Assembly: GCF_017497985.1 (NCBI RefSeq)
Contig: NZ_JAGDFV010000010.1
Span: 1-64,000 of the forward strand
Direction of reading: 5' to 3'
Length of the DNA stretch: 64,000 nucleotides
DNA from: Meiothermus sp. CFH 77666
GTDB lineage: Bacteria > Deinococcota > Deinococci > Deinococcales > Thermaceae
Below, piece by piece: positions 1 to 9,220 of this stretch; within the stretch, counting starts at the first letter, position 1, and each line of letters opens with the position of its first letter. A program made the position numbers and the translations under genes. The notes under the pieces were generated by a model, which saw nothing but the letters and a program-made list of their open reading frames with translations, was not told where the DNA came from and did no database searches.

Positions 1-122
<122 letters not shown>

Positions 123-161
123 AGGAGCACTTAGCTCGGCTGATCTTTCTTTGTTCAAGCT

Positions 162-186
162 AGCGCCCTTCGGGGCGCTTTTTTTG
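162..186 (+). terminator. Intrinsic terminator of the 16S rRNA transcript
   Basis: A 6-bp GC-rich stem (AGCGCC pairing with GGCGCT around a CTTCGG-type loop) is followed at once by a run of eight T. It lies about 40 bases behind the 16S end and shows that the transcript stops before the Nudix gene. Confidence 0.9.
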
Positions 187-240
187 TTCACCTAAGCACG
201 GTAATCCATAATTTGATAGAGGATATGTCATATGTGCCTT

Positions 241-272
241 TGTACACGACAAACACCTCGGTTCCGTGTACA
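241..272. promoter_or_regulatory. Inverted repeat upstream of the Nudix gene (possible operator)
   Basis: TGTACACG (241-248) and CGTGTACA (265-272) are perfect 8-base inverted arms separated by 16 bases. They lie 47 bases before the ATG at 319. The arms are three helical turns across, centre to centre about 24 bases, which suits a dimeric regulator, but no cognate protein can be named from the sequence. Confidence 0.35.
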
Positions 273-318
273 CTGTTGGTAGGTACCCATTGCTGGGTCA
301 TTGGGAAGTAGTTACAGT

Positions 319-858
319 ATGCGTTATTCAGTTGGTTCGCGCCGCCGTAGACCCAAGCGCGGCATGGCCGGGGGCAATGGGCCTCAGGCACTGCCGCAAT
401 CCCGCCGCCGTGTGACTTCGGCGGGGGGAGTAGTATTGCGCGAGAGGGCCGGAGGGAAGGGCCTCGAGGTTCTTCTAATCGCCATCAAGGACGGGCGGGT
501 CTGGAGCCTGCCCAAAGGCCAGGTGGAGCCGGGGGAGCGCTTTTTTCAGACAGCCATCCGCGAAGTACGCGAAGAGACCGGCATCGAGGCCAAGGTGCTG
601 GCGCCCCTGGGCAGCATCCGCTACCACTTCACGGTCAAGGACGACGGCATCCAGACCACTGTCACCAAGGAAGTCCACCACTTCTTGATGGGCTATGTGG
701 GGGGGACACCCCGGCCCCAGAAAGAAGAGGTGGACGGGGTGGATTGGTTTCTGGTGCCCGAGGCCCTCAAGCGGCTCTCGCACCAGAACGAGCGTGACGC
801 GGTGATCAGGGCATTGATGCACTGGGAAGCCAAAGCTATCGCTGGCACCCATGGCTAG
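319..858 (+). CDS. Nudix hydrolase
   Basis: A 179-residue protein with a complete Nudix box at about residues 67-89 (G-x5-E-x7-REVREETGI), so the Mg2+-binding glutamates are intact. The family hydrolyses nucleoside diphosphates linked to another moiety; the substrate cannot be read from the sequence. The N-terminus before about residue 33 is basic and low in complexity (SRRRRPKRG). The start is taken at ATG 319; ATG 364, just before the conserved fold, is an alternative and would remove the basic tail. The gene follows the 16S terminator and overlaps the next gene convergently by 23 bases. Confidence 0.9.
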   Translation: MRYSVGSRRRRPKRGMAGGNGPQALPQSRRRVTSAGGVVLRERAGGKGLEVLLIAIKDGRVWSLPKGQVEPGERFFQTAIREVREETGIEAKVLAPLGSIRYHFTVKDDGIQTTVTKEVHHFLMGYVGGTPRPQKEEVDGVDWFLVPEALKRLSHQNERDAVIRALMHWEAKAIAGTHG

Positions 859-1030
859 GCGCGGCTTTCTGTGTCGAAGGTTCGATGTTGACGTCTAAAG
901 CCAGCTCTTGTCGGCTCTTTTTCTTGAACACATCGGCAAAAGGGGCGGTGATGAGCAGTATCAGCACCAGCGGGCCAATGCCCACCACGCCGCCCAGAAT
1001 CCATTCCATTGGAGTTACGCTCGAGAGCAT
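836..1030 (-). CDS. Small single-pass membrane protein, unknown function
   Basis: A 64-residue product with one hydrophobic helix at about residues 10-29 (WILGGVVGIGPLVLILLITA) followed by a charged tail containing KKKSRQ. The start at 1030 is chosen because a GGAG motif lies about 8 bases upstream; a second in-frame ATG at 1009 is possible. Its 3' end overlaps the end of the Nudix gene on the other strand. No family is recognised. Reading frame, membrane segment and ribosome site are consistent with a real gene, but support is modest. Confidence 0.5.
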   Translation of the reverse strand: MLSSVTPMEWILGGVVGIGPLVLILLITAPFADVFKKKSRQELALDVNIEPSTQKAAPSHGCQR

Positions 1031-1099
1031 CCACTCATCTCCATATCTCCACAAAGCAGAGCATACCCCCAATGGGTATTTGAAGATCGGCGTCTGGAT

Positions 1100-2266
1100 T
1101 TAGCTCCAGGCCGGTCTTCGGGCCAGACGGAAGGTGGTCAGATCGAAGGGGGTTTGCCCGTGCAGGGCCAGCTCGGCCAGGGCCTCCCCCACTGCCGCCG
1201 AATGCTTGAAGCCATGCCCGGAGCAGGGCGAGGCCACCAGGATGCGCTCGGAGTCGGGGTGGTGGTCGAGAATGAAGTCGCCATCGGCGGTGGAGGTGTA
1301 CAGACAGGTAGCGCTCTTGAGGCAGCCGGGGCCCAGCCCCTTCAGGCGGCCCTGCACGTAGCGCAGCATGGCCTGGGTTTCGGCTTGGGTTACCTGGCGC
1401 TGCACCTGGTCGGGGTGGGTGGGGGTGTGGGCCTGTTCGGTGGCCACCTTCACGCCCTGCGAAACCTGGGGGAAGCCGTAAAAGTGTTCTCCCTCGGCGC
1501 TGCCGAACATCCAGATAAAGATGGGAAAGCGCTCCGGCAGGTAGGCTTGGGGGTCGTGGGCCTCGAGCCAGAACAGCACCTGCCGGTAGACCCGCAGCAC
1601 CCGCGCCAGGGGCTCCCCCAGCAGTTCGGCGGCCCAGGCCCCCGCACTGACCACCACCTGGGCGGCCTGGTAGCGGGCCTGGTCGGTTTCAATCTCTACC
1701 CCGTCTTTCAGGGGAACGATTCGCCGGACGGTTTCGCCGGTGTGTACGGCAGCACCCAGGCGCTGGGCCTGCTCGAGCTGCACCTGCACACAGCGCTCGG
1801 GGTAAACGAGCCCCGCCCCCGGCTCGTAGTAGCCGGTCTCGTCGCCCTTCAGGCTAAACTGTGGGAAGCGGGCTTCAATCTGGGCGGGGTTCAGCACCTC
1901 ATGGGGAATGCCAAACTGCCGGGCGGCCTCCAGGGTGCGCTGCAAAAACTGCGGCTTGCCGTGGTGCAGGGCCTGGCCCACCGCACCACTCAGAATCAGG
2001 CCCCCGCAGGCCAAAAAAAGCGAGGCGCCGGTCTGGGCCTCGAGCTCCCGCCATATCTGGTGCGAACGCAGCACCAGCGGCACGTAAGCGGCCCCCTCGC
2101 CGATGGCCTGCCGGGTAATGCGGGTCTCGCCGTGGCTGGAGCCGTAGGTGTGCGGGGGCACGTGCCGGTCTATCCCAATTACCCTGGCCCCGCGCCGGGC
2201 CAGCTGGTACAGGCTAGCGCTGCCCATGGCACCCAGGCCCACCACGGCTACGTCGGCAGTTTTCAT
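1100..2266 (-). CDS. FAD-dependent amine oxidase of the monomeric sarcosine oxidase / N-methyltryptophan oxidase type
   Basis: The protein (388 residues from ATG 2266) opens with the FAD-binding GLGAMGSASLYQLARRG motif and has the family hallmark SSHGETRITR near residue 43. Near the C-terminus is CLYTSTADGDFILD; in monomeric sarcosine oxidase the cysteine of the matching segment carries covalently bound FAD, so it is likely to be flavinylated here too. The family oxidises N-methyl amino acids to the amino acid, formaldehyde and peroxide. The substrate is not certain. ATG 2278 is an alternative start with a GAGGGTGG ribosome site; 2266 is preferred because homology begins there and a TATGCT -10 box lies 7 bases before it. 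Confidence 0.85.
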   Translation of the reverse strand: MKTADVAVVGLGAMGSASLYQLARRGARVIGIDRHVPPHTYGSSHGETRITRQAIGEGAAYVPLVLRSHQIWRELEAQTGASLFLACGGLILSGAVGQALHHGKPQFLQRTLEAARQFGIPHEVLNPAQIEARFPQFSLKGDETGYYEPGAGLVYPERCVQVQLEQAQRLGAAVHTGETVRRIVPLKDGVEIETDQARYQAAQVVVSAGAWAAELLGEPLARVLRVYRQVLFWLEAHDPQAYLPERFPIFIWMFGSAEGEHFYGFPQVSQGVKVATEQAHTPTHPDQVQRQVTQAETQAMLRYVQGRLKGLGPGCLKSATCLYTSTADGDFILDHHPDSERILVASPCSGHGFKHSAAVGEALAELALHGQTPFDLTTFRLARRPAWS

Positions 2267-2363
2267 AAGCCACAGCATACTGCCACCCTCTGGCTGGGAG
2301 GGCTTGAACAAAGGATGGTAGGGTTCGGGTGCTCAAGGAAGAAAATTTGCCCCCTTCGCTCTT

Positions 2364-3335
2364 TCAGGGTTCCAGAATCACCTTGCCGGTATTCTTCCGA
2401 CTCATCACGAATTCAAAAGCCAGAGCGGCCTCTTCCAGCTTGAACCGCTCGCCCACCACCGGCTTGACCTTACCGGAAGCCAGCAAAGGCATCAGGAAGG
2501 CGGTGGCCGCTTGCATCAGGGCGGGGTCGCTCAGGAAGGGGGTGAGCCAGACGCCAATCACGCTCTGGTTGCCCTTCATCAGACCCACCGGGTACATCTG
2601 GGCCATCTCGCGCGAGGCCGAACCAATCACCAGCAAGCGGCCCCGGTAAGCCAGCATCTTGAGGCTGTGGGCAAAGCCCGCACCCCCCACCACCTCCATC
2701 AGGATGTCCACTCCGTGGCCCTCGGTGGCGTTTTTGACGGCATCCACCAGGTTGTCCTGGGTGTTGAGCAGGGTCACGTCGGCCCCCAGACTACGGCACA
2801 GGGCCAGTTTTTCCTCGCTGCTGGCCAGGGCCACCACCCGCAGGCCCAGGGCCTTAGCAATCTGGATTGAGGCCGTGCCCAGCGCTCCGGCTGCCGCCTG
2901 AATCAAGACCCATTCCCCCGGCTGGGCTCTCGCCTGGGTTTGCAGGGCAAAGTAGGCGGTGAAGTAGGAAACCGGAAAAGCCGCTGCCTCGGCAGCGCTC
3001 ATGCCTGGTGGAACCGGCAGTACTGAGCGGGCATGGACTACTGCATACTCGGCAAAAGCCCCGCTCCCCCCCAATGCCGCCACCCGTTGCCCCACCTGCA
3101 ACCCCACTGCCCCCTCGCCGAGGGCTTCGATGACGCCTGCAAACTCCATACCCGGAACCGTGGGATAGCGGGTACGCACCAGGTACTCGCCCGCCACGTA
3201 CAGGATGTCGGCAAAGTTGAGCCCTGCCGCCTCGACCCGGATGAGCACCTGTCCGGGGCCGGGGTTGGGTTTGGGCAGGTCGGTGAGTTGCAACACTTCG
3301 GGGCCGCCGGCGCGGTGTACCTGGATGGCTTTCAT
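2364..3335 (-). CDS. NADPH:quinone oxidoreductase, zinc-free MDR family
   Basis: A 323-residue medium-chain dehydrogenase/reductase. The N-terminal GroES-like domain holds GPGQVLIRVEAAGLNFADIL, typical of quinone reductases, and lacks the cysteine cluster that binds structural zinc in alcohol dehydrogenases. The cofactor domain starts near residue 145 with AAAGALGTASIQIAKALG. It probably reduces quinones or enones with NADPH in the cytoplasm. ATG 3335 is the likely start: TATGCT sits 7 bases upstream and the homology begins with MKAIQVHRAG. An in-frame ATG at 3347 lies inside that -10 box. A heptad repeat lies just upstream. Confidence 0.88.
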   Translation of the reverse strand: MKAIQVHRAGGPEVLQLTDLPKPNPGPGQVLIRVEAAGLNFADILYVAGEYLVRTRYPTVPGMEFAGVIEALGEGAVGLQVGQRVAALGGSGAFAEYAVVHARSVLPVPPGMSAAEAAAFPVSYFTAYFALQTQARAQPGEWVLIQAAAGALGTASIQIAKALGLRVVALASSEEKLALCRSLGADVTLLNTQDNLVDAVKNATEGHGVDILMEVVGGAGFAHSLKMLAYRGRLLVIGSASREMAQMYPVGLMKGNQSVIGVWLTPFLSDPALMQAATAFLMPLLASGKVKPVVGERFKLEEAALAFEFVMSRKNTGKVILEP

Positions 3336-3350
3336 GTAGCACAGCATAAG

Positions 3351-3399
3351 GCCGATAGCAGATTGCGGATAGCCGATAGCCAGTACTCAGTACGAGACC
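3351..3399. repeat. Heptad-register intergenic repeat
   Basis: Seven consecutive 7-base units run without a break between qor and crtI. Units one and four are identical (GCCGATA) and unit three is GCGGATA; the last three drift (GCCAGTA, CTCAGTA, CGAGACC). The array lies in the -35 region of the qor start. It belongs to the same family as the arrays at 43283 and 40462. Confidence 0.75.
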
Positions 3400-3467
3400 T
3401 GTAATGCGCCAGAATGTAGCTCTACCGAAGAATGTTCCTGGCAGCCCGGAGTATCCTTGGCCCTGAT

Positions 3468-5108
<1,641 letters not shown>

Positions 5109-5120
5109 TATTGGGTAGAA

Positions 5121-5846
5121 ATGGATTTTTCAGATCTCTTGGAGTCTGCAAAAAGTGCCGCCGAAAAACTCGGGAAGTCTTGGGATATACGTCTCAATGT
5201 AATCTTGAGATATTGCTGGGATAGTCCCCAAAAAGGAGCGTTCCCTCAAATAGGGAGGCTAGTCATAGACGATACGGAGGGTCTAAGCGCTTACCGGAAG
5301 ATTGGCAAAGATAAACAAAAAGTAGATGTTACAGATTACCTGATGCAATACCTTATTCGTTATTTTAATGCTAGAGAGAGCCAGTTAGCCTTGAAGGAGG
5401 TGCAAACCATTGCAGATCCCGCTGTGGACGTCATCCTGGAAGCATTCACTCAGCTAGAGGACTTACCTGCAGTTTCGGAAAACCATCGCATTTCCATGGC
5501 CGCTGAGAACCTACTAGGTGAGTTGCTGGAGCGCTACATAGCCAATCGCCTCGAGCCACATGGGTGGGTCTGGTGCGCGGGCAATGTTGTGCGGTCGGTT
5601 GATTTCCTTAGCCAAGACCTCAGTATTGCATTACAGATTAAGAACCGTGACAACAGTGAAAATAGCTCGTCCTCAGCTATTCGTGATGGAACGAACATCC
5701 AAAAGTGGTTTAGGATTTATTCAAGAACAGGTAGAACAAACTGGGAGAACTTCCCTCTTGAATGGGAGAACTTCCCTCTTAAATCGGGCCTCAGCGAGGA
5801 CGATTTTCATAGGTATATCAAAGATTACGCGAAGGGCCTAAAATAA
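5121..5846 (+). CDS. Type II restriction endonuclease, SinI-like
   Basis: A 241-residue protein paired with a cytosine methyltransferase. The central segment from about residue 150 (GWVWCAGNVVRSVDFL, then LQIKNRDN and SSSSAIRDGTNIQKWFR) resembles the SinI restriction enzyme family, which cuts GGWCC. D166 (VDF) and the QIK tripeptide fit a PD-(D/E)xK core. The family assignment comes from memory of the motif, not from a search, so the GGWCC specificity is an inference. Codon use and base composition are clearly AT-richer than the flanking genes, which points to horizontal acquisition. The stop is 4 bases before the methyltransferase start. A 21-base tandem duplication lies near the C-terminus. 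Confidence 0.72.
   Translation: MDFSDLLESAKSAAEKLGKSWDIRLNVILRYCWDSPQKGAFPQIGRLVIDDTEGLSAYRKIGKDKQKVDVTDYLMQYLIRYFNARESQLALKEVQTIADPAVDVILEAFTQLEDLPAVSENHRISMAAENLLGELLERYIANRLEPHGWVWCAGNVVRSVDFLSQDLSIALQIKNRDNSENSSSSAIRDGTNIQKWFRIYSRTGRTNWENFPLEWENFPLKSGLSEDDFHRYIKDYAKGLK
5742..5783 (+). repeat. 21-base in-frame tandem duplication in the endonuclease gene
   Basis: Two adjacent 21-base copies (5742-5762 and 5763-5783) differ at one base and encode WENFPLE then WENFPLK. The near identity suggests a recent slippage or duplication event that kept the frame. Confidence 0.9.
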
Positions 5847-5850
5847 ATGC

Positions 5851-6996
5851 ATGCATCGCTTTTCACATATTTCTCTGTTCTCAGGAGCGATGGGTTTAGA
5901 CTTGGGTTTGGAGCAAGCTGGTTTTGAAACGCTGGCCTTTGTCGAGCTCGATCCCATAGCACGCCAAACCATTCATATCAATCTAAGCCGCCTGGGCCGT
6001 AACGCAACTGTTTTTGAGGACGTGACACAAGTAACAGCTCAGGATTTGCTGGACGCAACCAATTTACGAGTTGGTGAGGTCACTTTAGTCTCGGGTGGGC
6101 CTCCTTGCCAACCTTTTAGCACAGCAGGCCGCAGAGCAGCTATACAAGACCCCAGAGGCAGTTTGTTCAGGGATTTCATCCGGCTTATTGAAGGTATCCG
6201 CCCCCGCTTTTTCGTGATGGAAAATGTGAGAGGTATACTTTCTGCTGCCATTCGCCATCGTCCTATTGCTGAACGCGGTAAAGAAGCGCGTCCACTTGAA
6301 CCCGATGAATTACCCGGCTCAGCTTTTCAGGTAATCCTCGATGAGTTTACTCGCCTTGGCTATTCCTATGTCTATGGTCTCCTAAATGCTGCAAATTATG
6401 GGGTGCCGCAGATACGTGAGCGGGTAATTATTATTGGTAGTCGCGACCACGAACCAGTTGCTCTACCCCAACCAACTCACAGCCGGAGCGGAATAGGGCT
6501 TCCAAAGTGGCGAACCCTAAGAGAAGCACTCGCAAACCTAAGTGACCCCGAACCCCAATTCCCGCCATACCCCGATTCACGTTTGCGATTCCTCCAACTG
6601 ATTCCCGAAGGTGGTAACTGGCGAAATTTGCCACGTGAACTGCTTCCTGAAGCCATGGGTGGAGCACTTAATTCCGGTGGAGGAAAAGTTGGCTTCTACC
6701 GTAGGCTAGCCTGGGATAAGCCGTCCCCAACAATTACTACCAGCCCCGCTCAAAAAGCCACCGATATGTGCCATCCTAGTGAATTACGACCTATTAGTGT
6801 CCGGGAAGCTGCACGTATTCAGGGGTTTCCTGACGACTGGATTTTTTATGGTTCGATGGCTGACCAGTACCGCCAGATAGGAAACGCGGTTCCTCCCCGT
6901 TTAGGAAAAGCCATTGGGGATTCTATAGTTGCCACCATCATGGGTGAGAAGAAAGCCACTGCTATTCAAACTAGGCTCTTTGAACTTGCAAGTTGA
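5851..6996 (+). CDS. DNA (cytosine-5) methyltransferase of the restriction-modification pair
   Basis: A 381-residue m5C methyltransferase with all main motifs: motif I FSGAMGLDLGLEQAG (residues 10-24), the catalytic motif IV GGPPCQPFS (about 83-91), motif VI MENVRG, motif VIII QIRERVIIIGSR, motif IX RPISVREAARIQGFP and motif X YRQIGNAVPP. It would protect host DNA against the partner endonuclease. A target of GGWCC follows only if that enzyme is truly SinI-like. The stretch shares the low GC content of the endonuclease gene. ATG 5851 is used; the ATG at 5847 is out of frame. The 166 bases after it are AT-rich and hold nothing recognisable. Confidence 0.93.
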   Translation: MHRFSHISLFSGAMGLDLGLEQAGFETLAFVELDPIARQTIHINLSRLGRNATVFEDVTQVTAQDLLDATNLRVGEVTLVSGGPPCQPFSTAGRRAAIQDPRGSLFRDFIRLIEGIRPRFFVMENVRGILSAAIRHRPIAERGKEARPLEPDELPGSAFQVILDEFTRLGYSYVYGLLNAANYGVPQIRERVIIIGSRDHEPVALPQPTHSRSGIGLPKWRTLREALANLSDPEPQFPPYPDSRLRFLQLIPEGGNWRNLPRELLPEAMGGALNSGGGKVGFYRRLAWDKPSPTITTSPAQKATDMCHPSELRPISVREAARIQGFPDDWIFYGSMADQYRQIGNAVPPRLGKAIGDSIVATIMGEKKATAIQTRLFELAS

Positions 6997-7162
6997 GCCC
7001 ACGTCACACTCACCTTTACGCTTTTCCTTAAGAAAACCTAAGCACCCAGATGAATTATTGTGAGGTAAAAACGTGACTGGCACGTATTTCAGCTCGTATC
7101 CCATCTTAGACTTCTAACCCTGTAGGCCCAAAGAATGGGTTTTGCAGAAAGGGGTGCAAACC

Positions 7163-8041
7163 ATGCGAAACCTGGGTTCAGCGAAATGGCTCTTGAGTGC
7201 GCTGGCAGGGGCGCTGCTACTCGCGGCTTGTGGTAGCCCCAGCAACTCCACGCCTTCCACACCGCCCGTCAGCGAAAGCATGTCGGTGGAGGAGGCCCGC
7301 GCCGCGAGCAACGACCTCGAGCTTCAGGGTCGGGCTCCTGAGCAGCAGGTGGTCTTCGACTTTAGCGGCAAGGTGGAGGAAGGCCCCAGCAAGGACACGG
7401 TGCTGGCGGGCAAGCTGACCCTCGAGCTCAAGCCGGTGGGGGGCGGCCACTTCGTGTTTATGGGCGCCCTGACCGGCACCAACCTGAATGTACCGGCCAA
7501 AGGGGTGCTGACCCGTGGAGGGCGCATCTACATCTTCTTCGAGGTGGACAAGGCCAACAACCTGCTGATCATCGGCACCGGCAAGCGCGAGGCGGGCGGG
7601 GTGTTCAAAGGCCCGTTTGTGGGGCCCGCCCCAGGGGATCGGAGCAGTTGGACGGCCACGCCCGTGTCGGGGCCGACCCCCATGCCCACCCCCACGCCAC
7701 AAAAGCTCGCCTACAACTTCAGCGGGCTGGTGGAGGATGGCCCGGCTCAAGGGACGAAGCTCGAGGGCAGGCTCAACCTGGAAGTCCGGCTCAAGGAAGG
7801 CTACGGACGGCTGGAAGGCAAGCTGCTGCTGGCCAATGGCAGCGAAATTCCGGTAAAGGGCGCCCTGGCAGGCGACAAGAAGGTGTTTGTCATTTTTGAC
7901 CTGGGCAAGGGCGGGCGCATTGTGGGCGAGGGCGACATTCAGACCGACAAGCGCATCCAGGGGCCTTTTATTCTGGTACAGCAGGAGAATGGACGCGCCA
8001 GCCTGAGCAAGGGCTCCTGGACGGCCACGCCGATTCCTTAG
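7163..8041 (+). CDS. Lipoprotein with two tandem homologous domains, unknown function
   Basis: A 292-residue secreted lipoprotein: signal peptide with LLLAAC lipobox (cysteine near residue 23), a Ser/Thr/Pro-rich linker, then two related beta-rich domains. Each starts with an F-SG-VE-GP motif (FDFSGKVEEGPSKDT and YNFSGLVEDGPAQGT), continues with a KL-LE/NLEV strand and ends with SWTATP. A proline-threonine linker (PTPMPTPTPQ) joins them. An in-frame ATG lies upstream of 7142, but AAAGGGG before ATG 7163 decides the start. It faces a secreted protein gene convergently. No known family is recognised; the domain duplication is visible in the sequence. Confidence 0.8.
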   Translation: MRNLGSAKWLLSALAGALLLAACGSPSNSTPSTPPVSESMSVEEARAASNDLELQGRAPEQQVVFDFSGKVEEGPSKDTVLAGKLTLELKPVGGGHFVFMGALTGTNLNVPAKGVLTRGGRIYIFFEVDKANNLLIIGTGKREAGGVFKGPFVGPAPGDRSSWTATPVSGPTPMPTPTPQKLAYNFSGLVEDGPAQGTKLEGRLNLEVRLKEGYGRLEGKLLLANGSEIPVKGALAGDKKVFVIFDLGKGGRIVGEGDIQTDKRIQGPFILVQQENGRASLSKGSWTATPIP

Positions 8042-8089
8042 AGTGCTCCGCATACCAACTTTACTTGAGCGCCTTGGATAGCCAAGAAG

Positions 8090-8145
8090 GTGGGAGGTAG
8101 GAAGTAGAGTGTAGATTTTGAAAACTCACCGCCCACCTCCCACCC
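8090..8145. repeat. Heptad-register intergenic repeat, GTGGGAG / GTAGGAA type
   Basis: Units GTGGGAG, GTAGGAA, GTAGAGT and GTAGATT follow each other in a strict 7-base step, and after a short gap the complementary strand version appears (CCCACCT, CCCACCC). The two halves can pair. It lies between two convergent genes. Confidence 0.6.
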
Positions 8146-8191
8146 CCATCTCGCGCCTTGTCCTGAACCGAACCGTAGCCGCCTGGATGGG

Positions 8192-9040
8192 CTACCGGGG
8201 GGCGACGACCTCGAGCCTTACCGGCGAGACCACCAGGGTACAGGCCTTGATCAGCACCTTGTTGACCGCGCCCCCTCCACCAAAGTCCAGGCTCCGCTCG
8301 TTGCAGGCGCTGGCCCCAGCGTAGCCCTCGAGCGAACCCGCCACCCAGCCGCCCCCCGAGCCGGCCAGCGAGCCGTCGGGGGGAATCCGACGGGAAACGC
8401 TGCCGGGGTTGGCGATCAGGTGGGAGTAGGCGCTTAGAGCGGGGTTGGTGCGGCTGGGATAGAGCTTCAGCGAGCCGTACTGCGGGGCGCGGTCTATAGC
8501 GTAGGCCGGGGCCATCTCGAACGACCATTCCACCGCCCCGATGCGGAGGGGGTTGGGCAGGCTCAGGCGGTAGGGCGCGGGGTATTCTAGCGTCCAGCGG
8601 GGCTGGCTGTAGAGGTCATCGGCCGAAACGTACTGGGGAAACAGTTGAGGGTCAAAAAAGGCATACCAGTTGATCCAGGTCTCAAAGAGGGGTTCTGTGA
8701 GCATCTGCTTCAGAGCGTAGGAAGGGCCAAAGCGGTTGGAAAGCTCCTGGAGCGGCATCCCGTTGAAGGCAATGCGGCGGATGGGGTCAAGGCCGTTGCG
8801 CTCGCGGTCGTACCAGGCCGTAGCGAGGACGAAGTTGGGCCTGCGCCAGTCCGCGCTCTGGCCGGGGTTCACCACCCAGACCCGGGTGGACTGGAGCACC
8901 GCAATATAGGCCTGTCCCTCAATCACTGTGGGGTGGCTGCTGACCAGAAAATTGAGAATTCGATCCTGGTCGGTAAAAGGGGTGGTCTGTGCCAGGGCCA
9001 GGCTCACAAACAACAGGCTGCTTACCAGGGACTTTTGCAT
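8192..9040 (-). CDS. Secreted protein of unknown function
   Basis: A 282-residue product with a clear Sec signal peptide (MQKSLVSSLLFVSLALAQ, cleavage after ALA) and no lipobox. The mature part has many aromatic residues (NWYAFFDP, WTLEYPAPYRL) and two cysteines close to the C-terminus that could form a disulphide. No family is recognised. GGGAGG about 10 bases before ATG 9040 supports the start. The 180 bases upstream, before the end of ilvA, are AT-rich and probably hold its promoter. Confidence 0.75.
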   Translation of the reverse strand: MQKSLVSSLLFVSLALAQTTPFTDQDRILNFLVSSHPTVIEGQAYIAVLQSTRVWVVNPGQSADWRRPNFVLATAWYDRERNGLDPIRRIAFNGMPLQELSNRFGPSYALKQMLTEPLFETWINWYAFFDPQLFPQYVSADDLYSQPRWTLEYPAPYRLSLPNPLRIGAVEWSFEMAPAYAIDRAPQYGSLKLYPSRTNPALSAYSHLIANPGSVSRRIPPDGSLAGSGGGWVAGSLEGYAGASACNERSLDFGGGGAVNKVLIKACTLVVSPVRLEVVAPR

Positions 9041-9220
9041 GGGCTAAGTACCTCCCGTCTACGTTTTGGATAATGACATGATCGAAAATCATTCGGTTAT
9101 TGCGCCCCGAGCATGATTTTCTAGCGCAGCCTGGATTCATCTCTAGACCTTATACAGGCGCAACTTAACTGTACAGGATGGAGCGTCACTCCTGCGTCAC
9201 CCCTAAAAAATAGCCCGCCC

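Noticed and set aside
908-2443. Open frame of 511 codons on the plus strand
   Set aside because: It runs opposite to the amine oxidase and quinone reductase genes, has no recognisable domain and is rich in Gly, His and Gln, as antisense frames of high-GC genes are.
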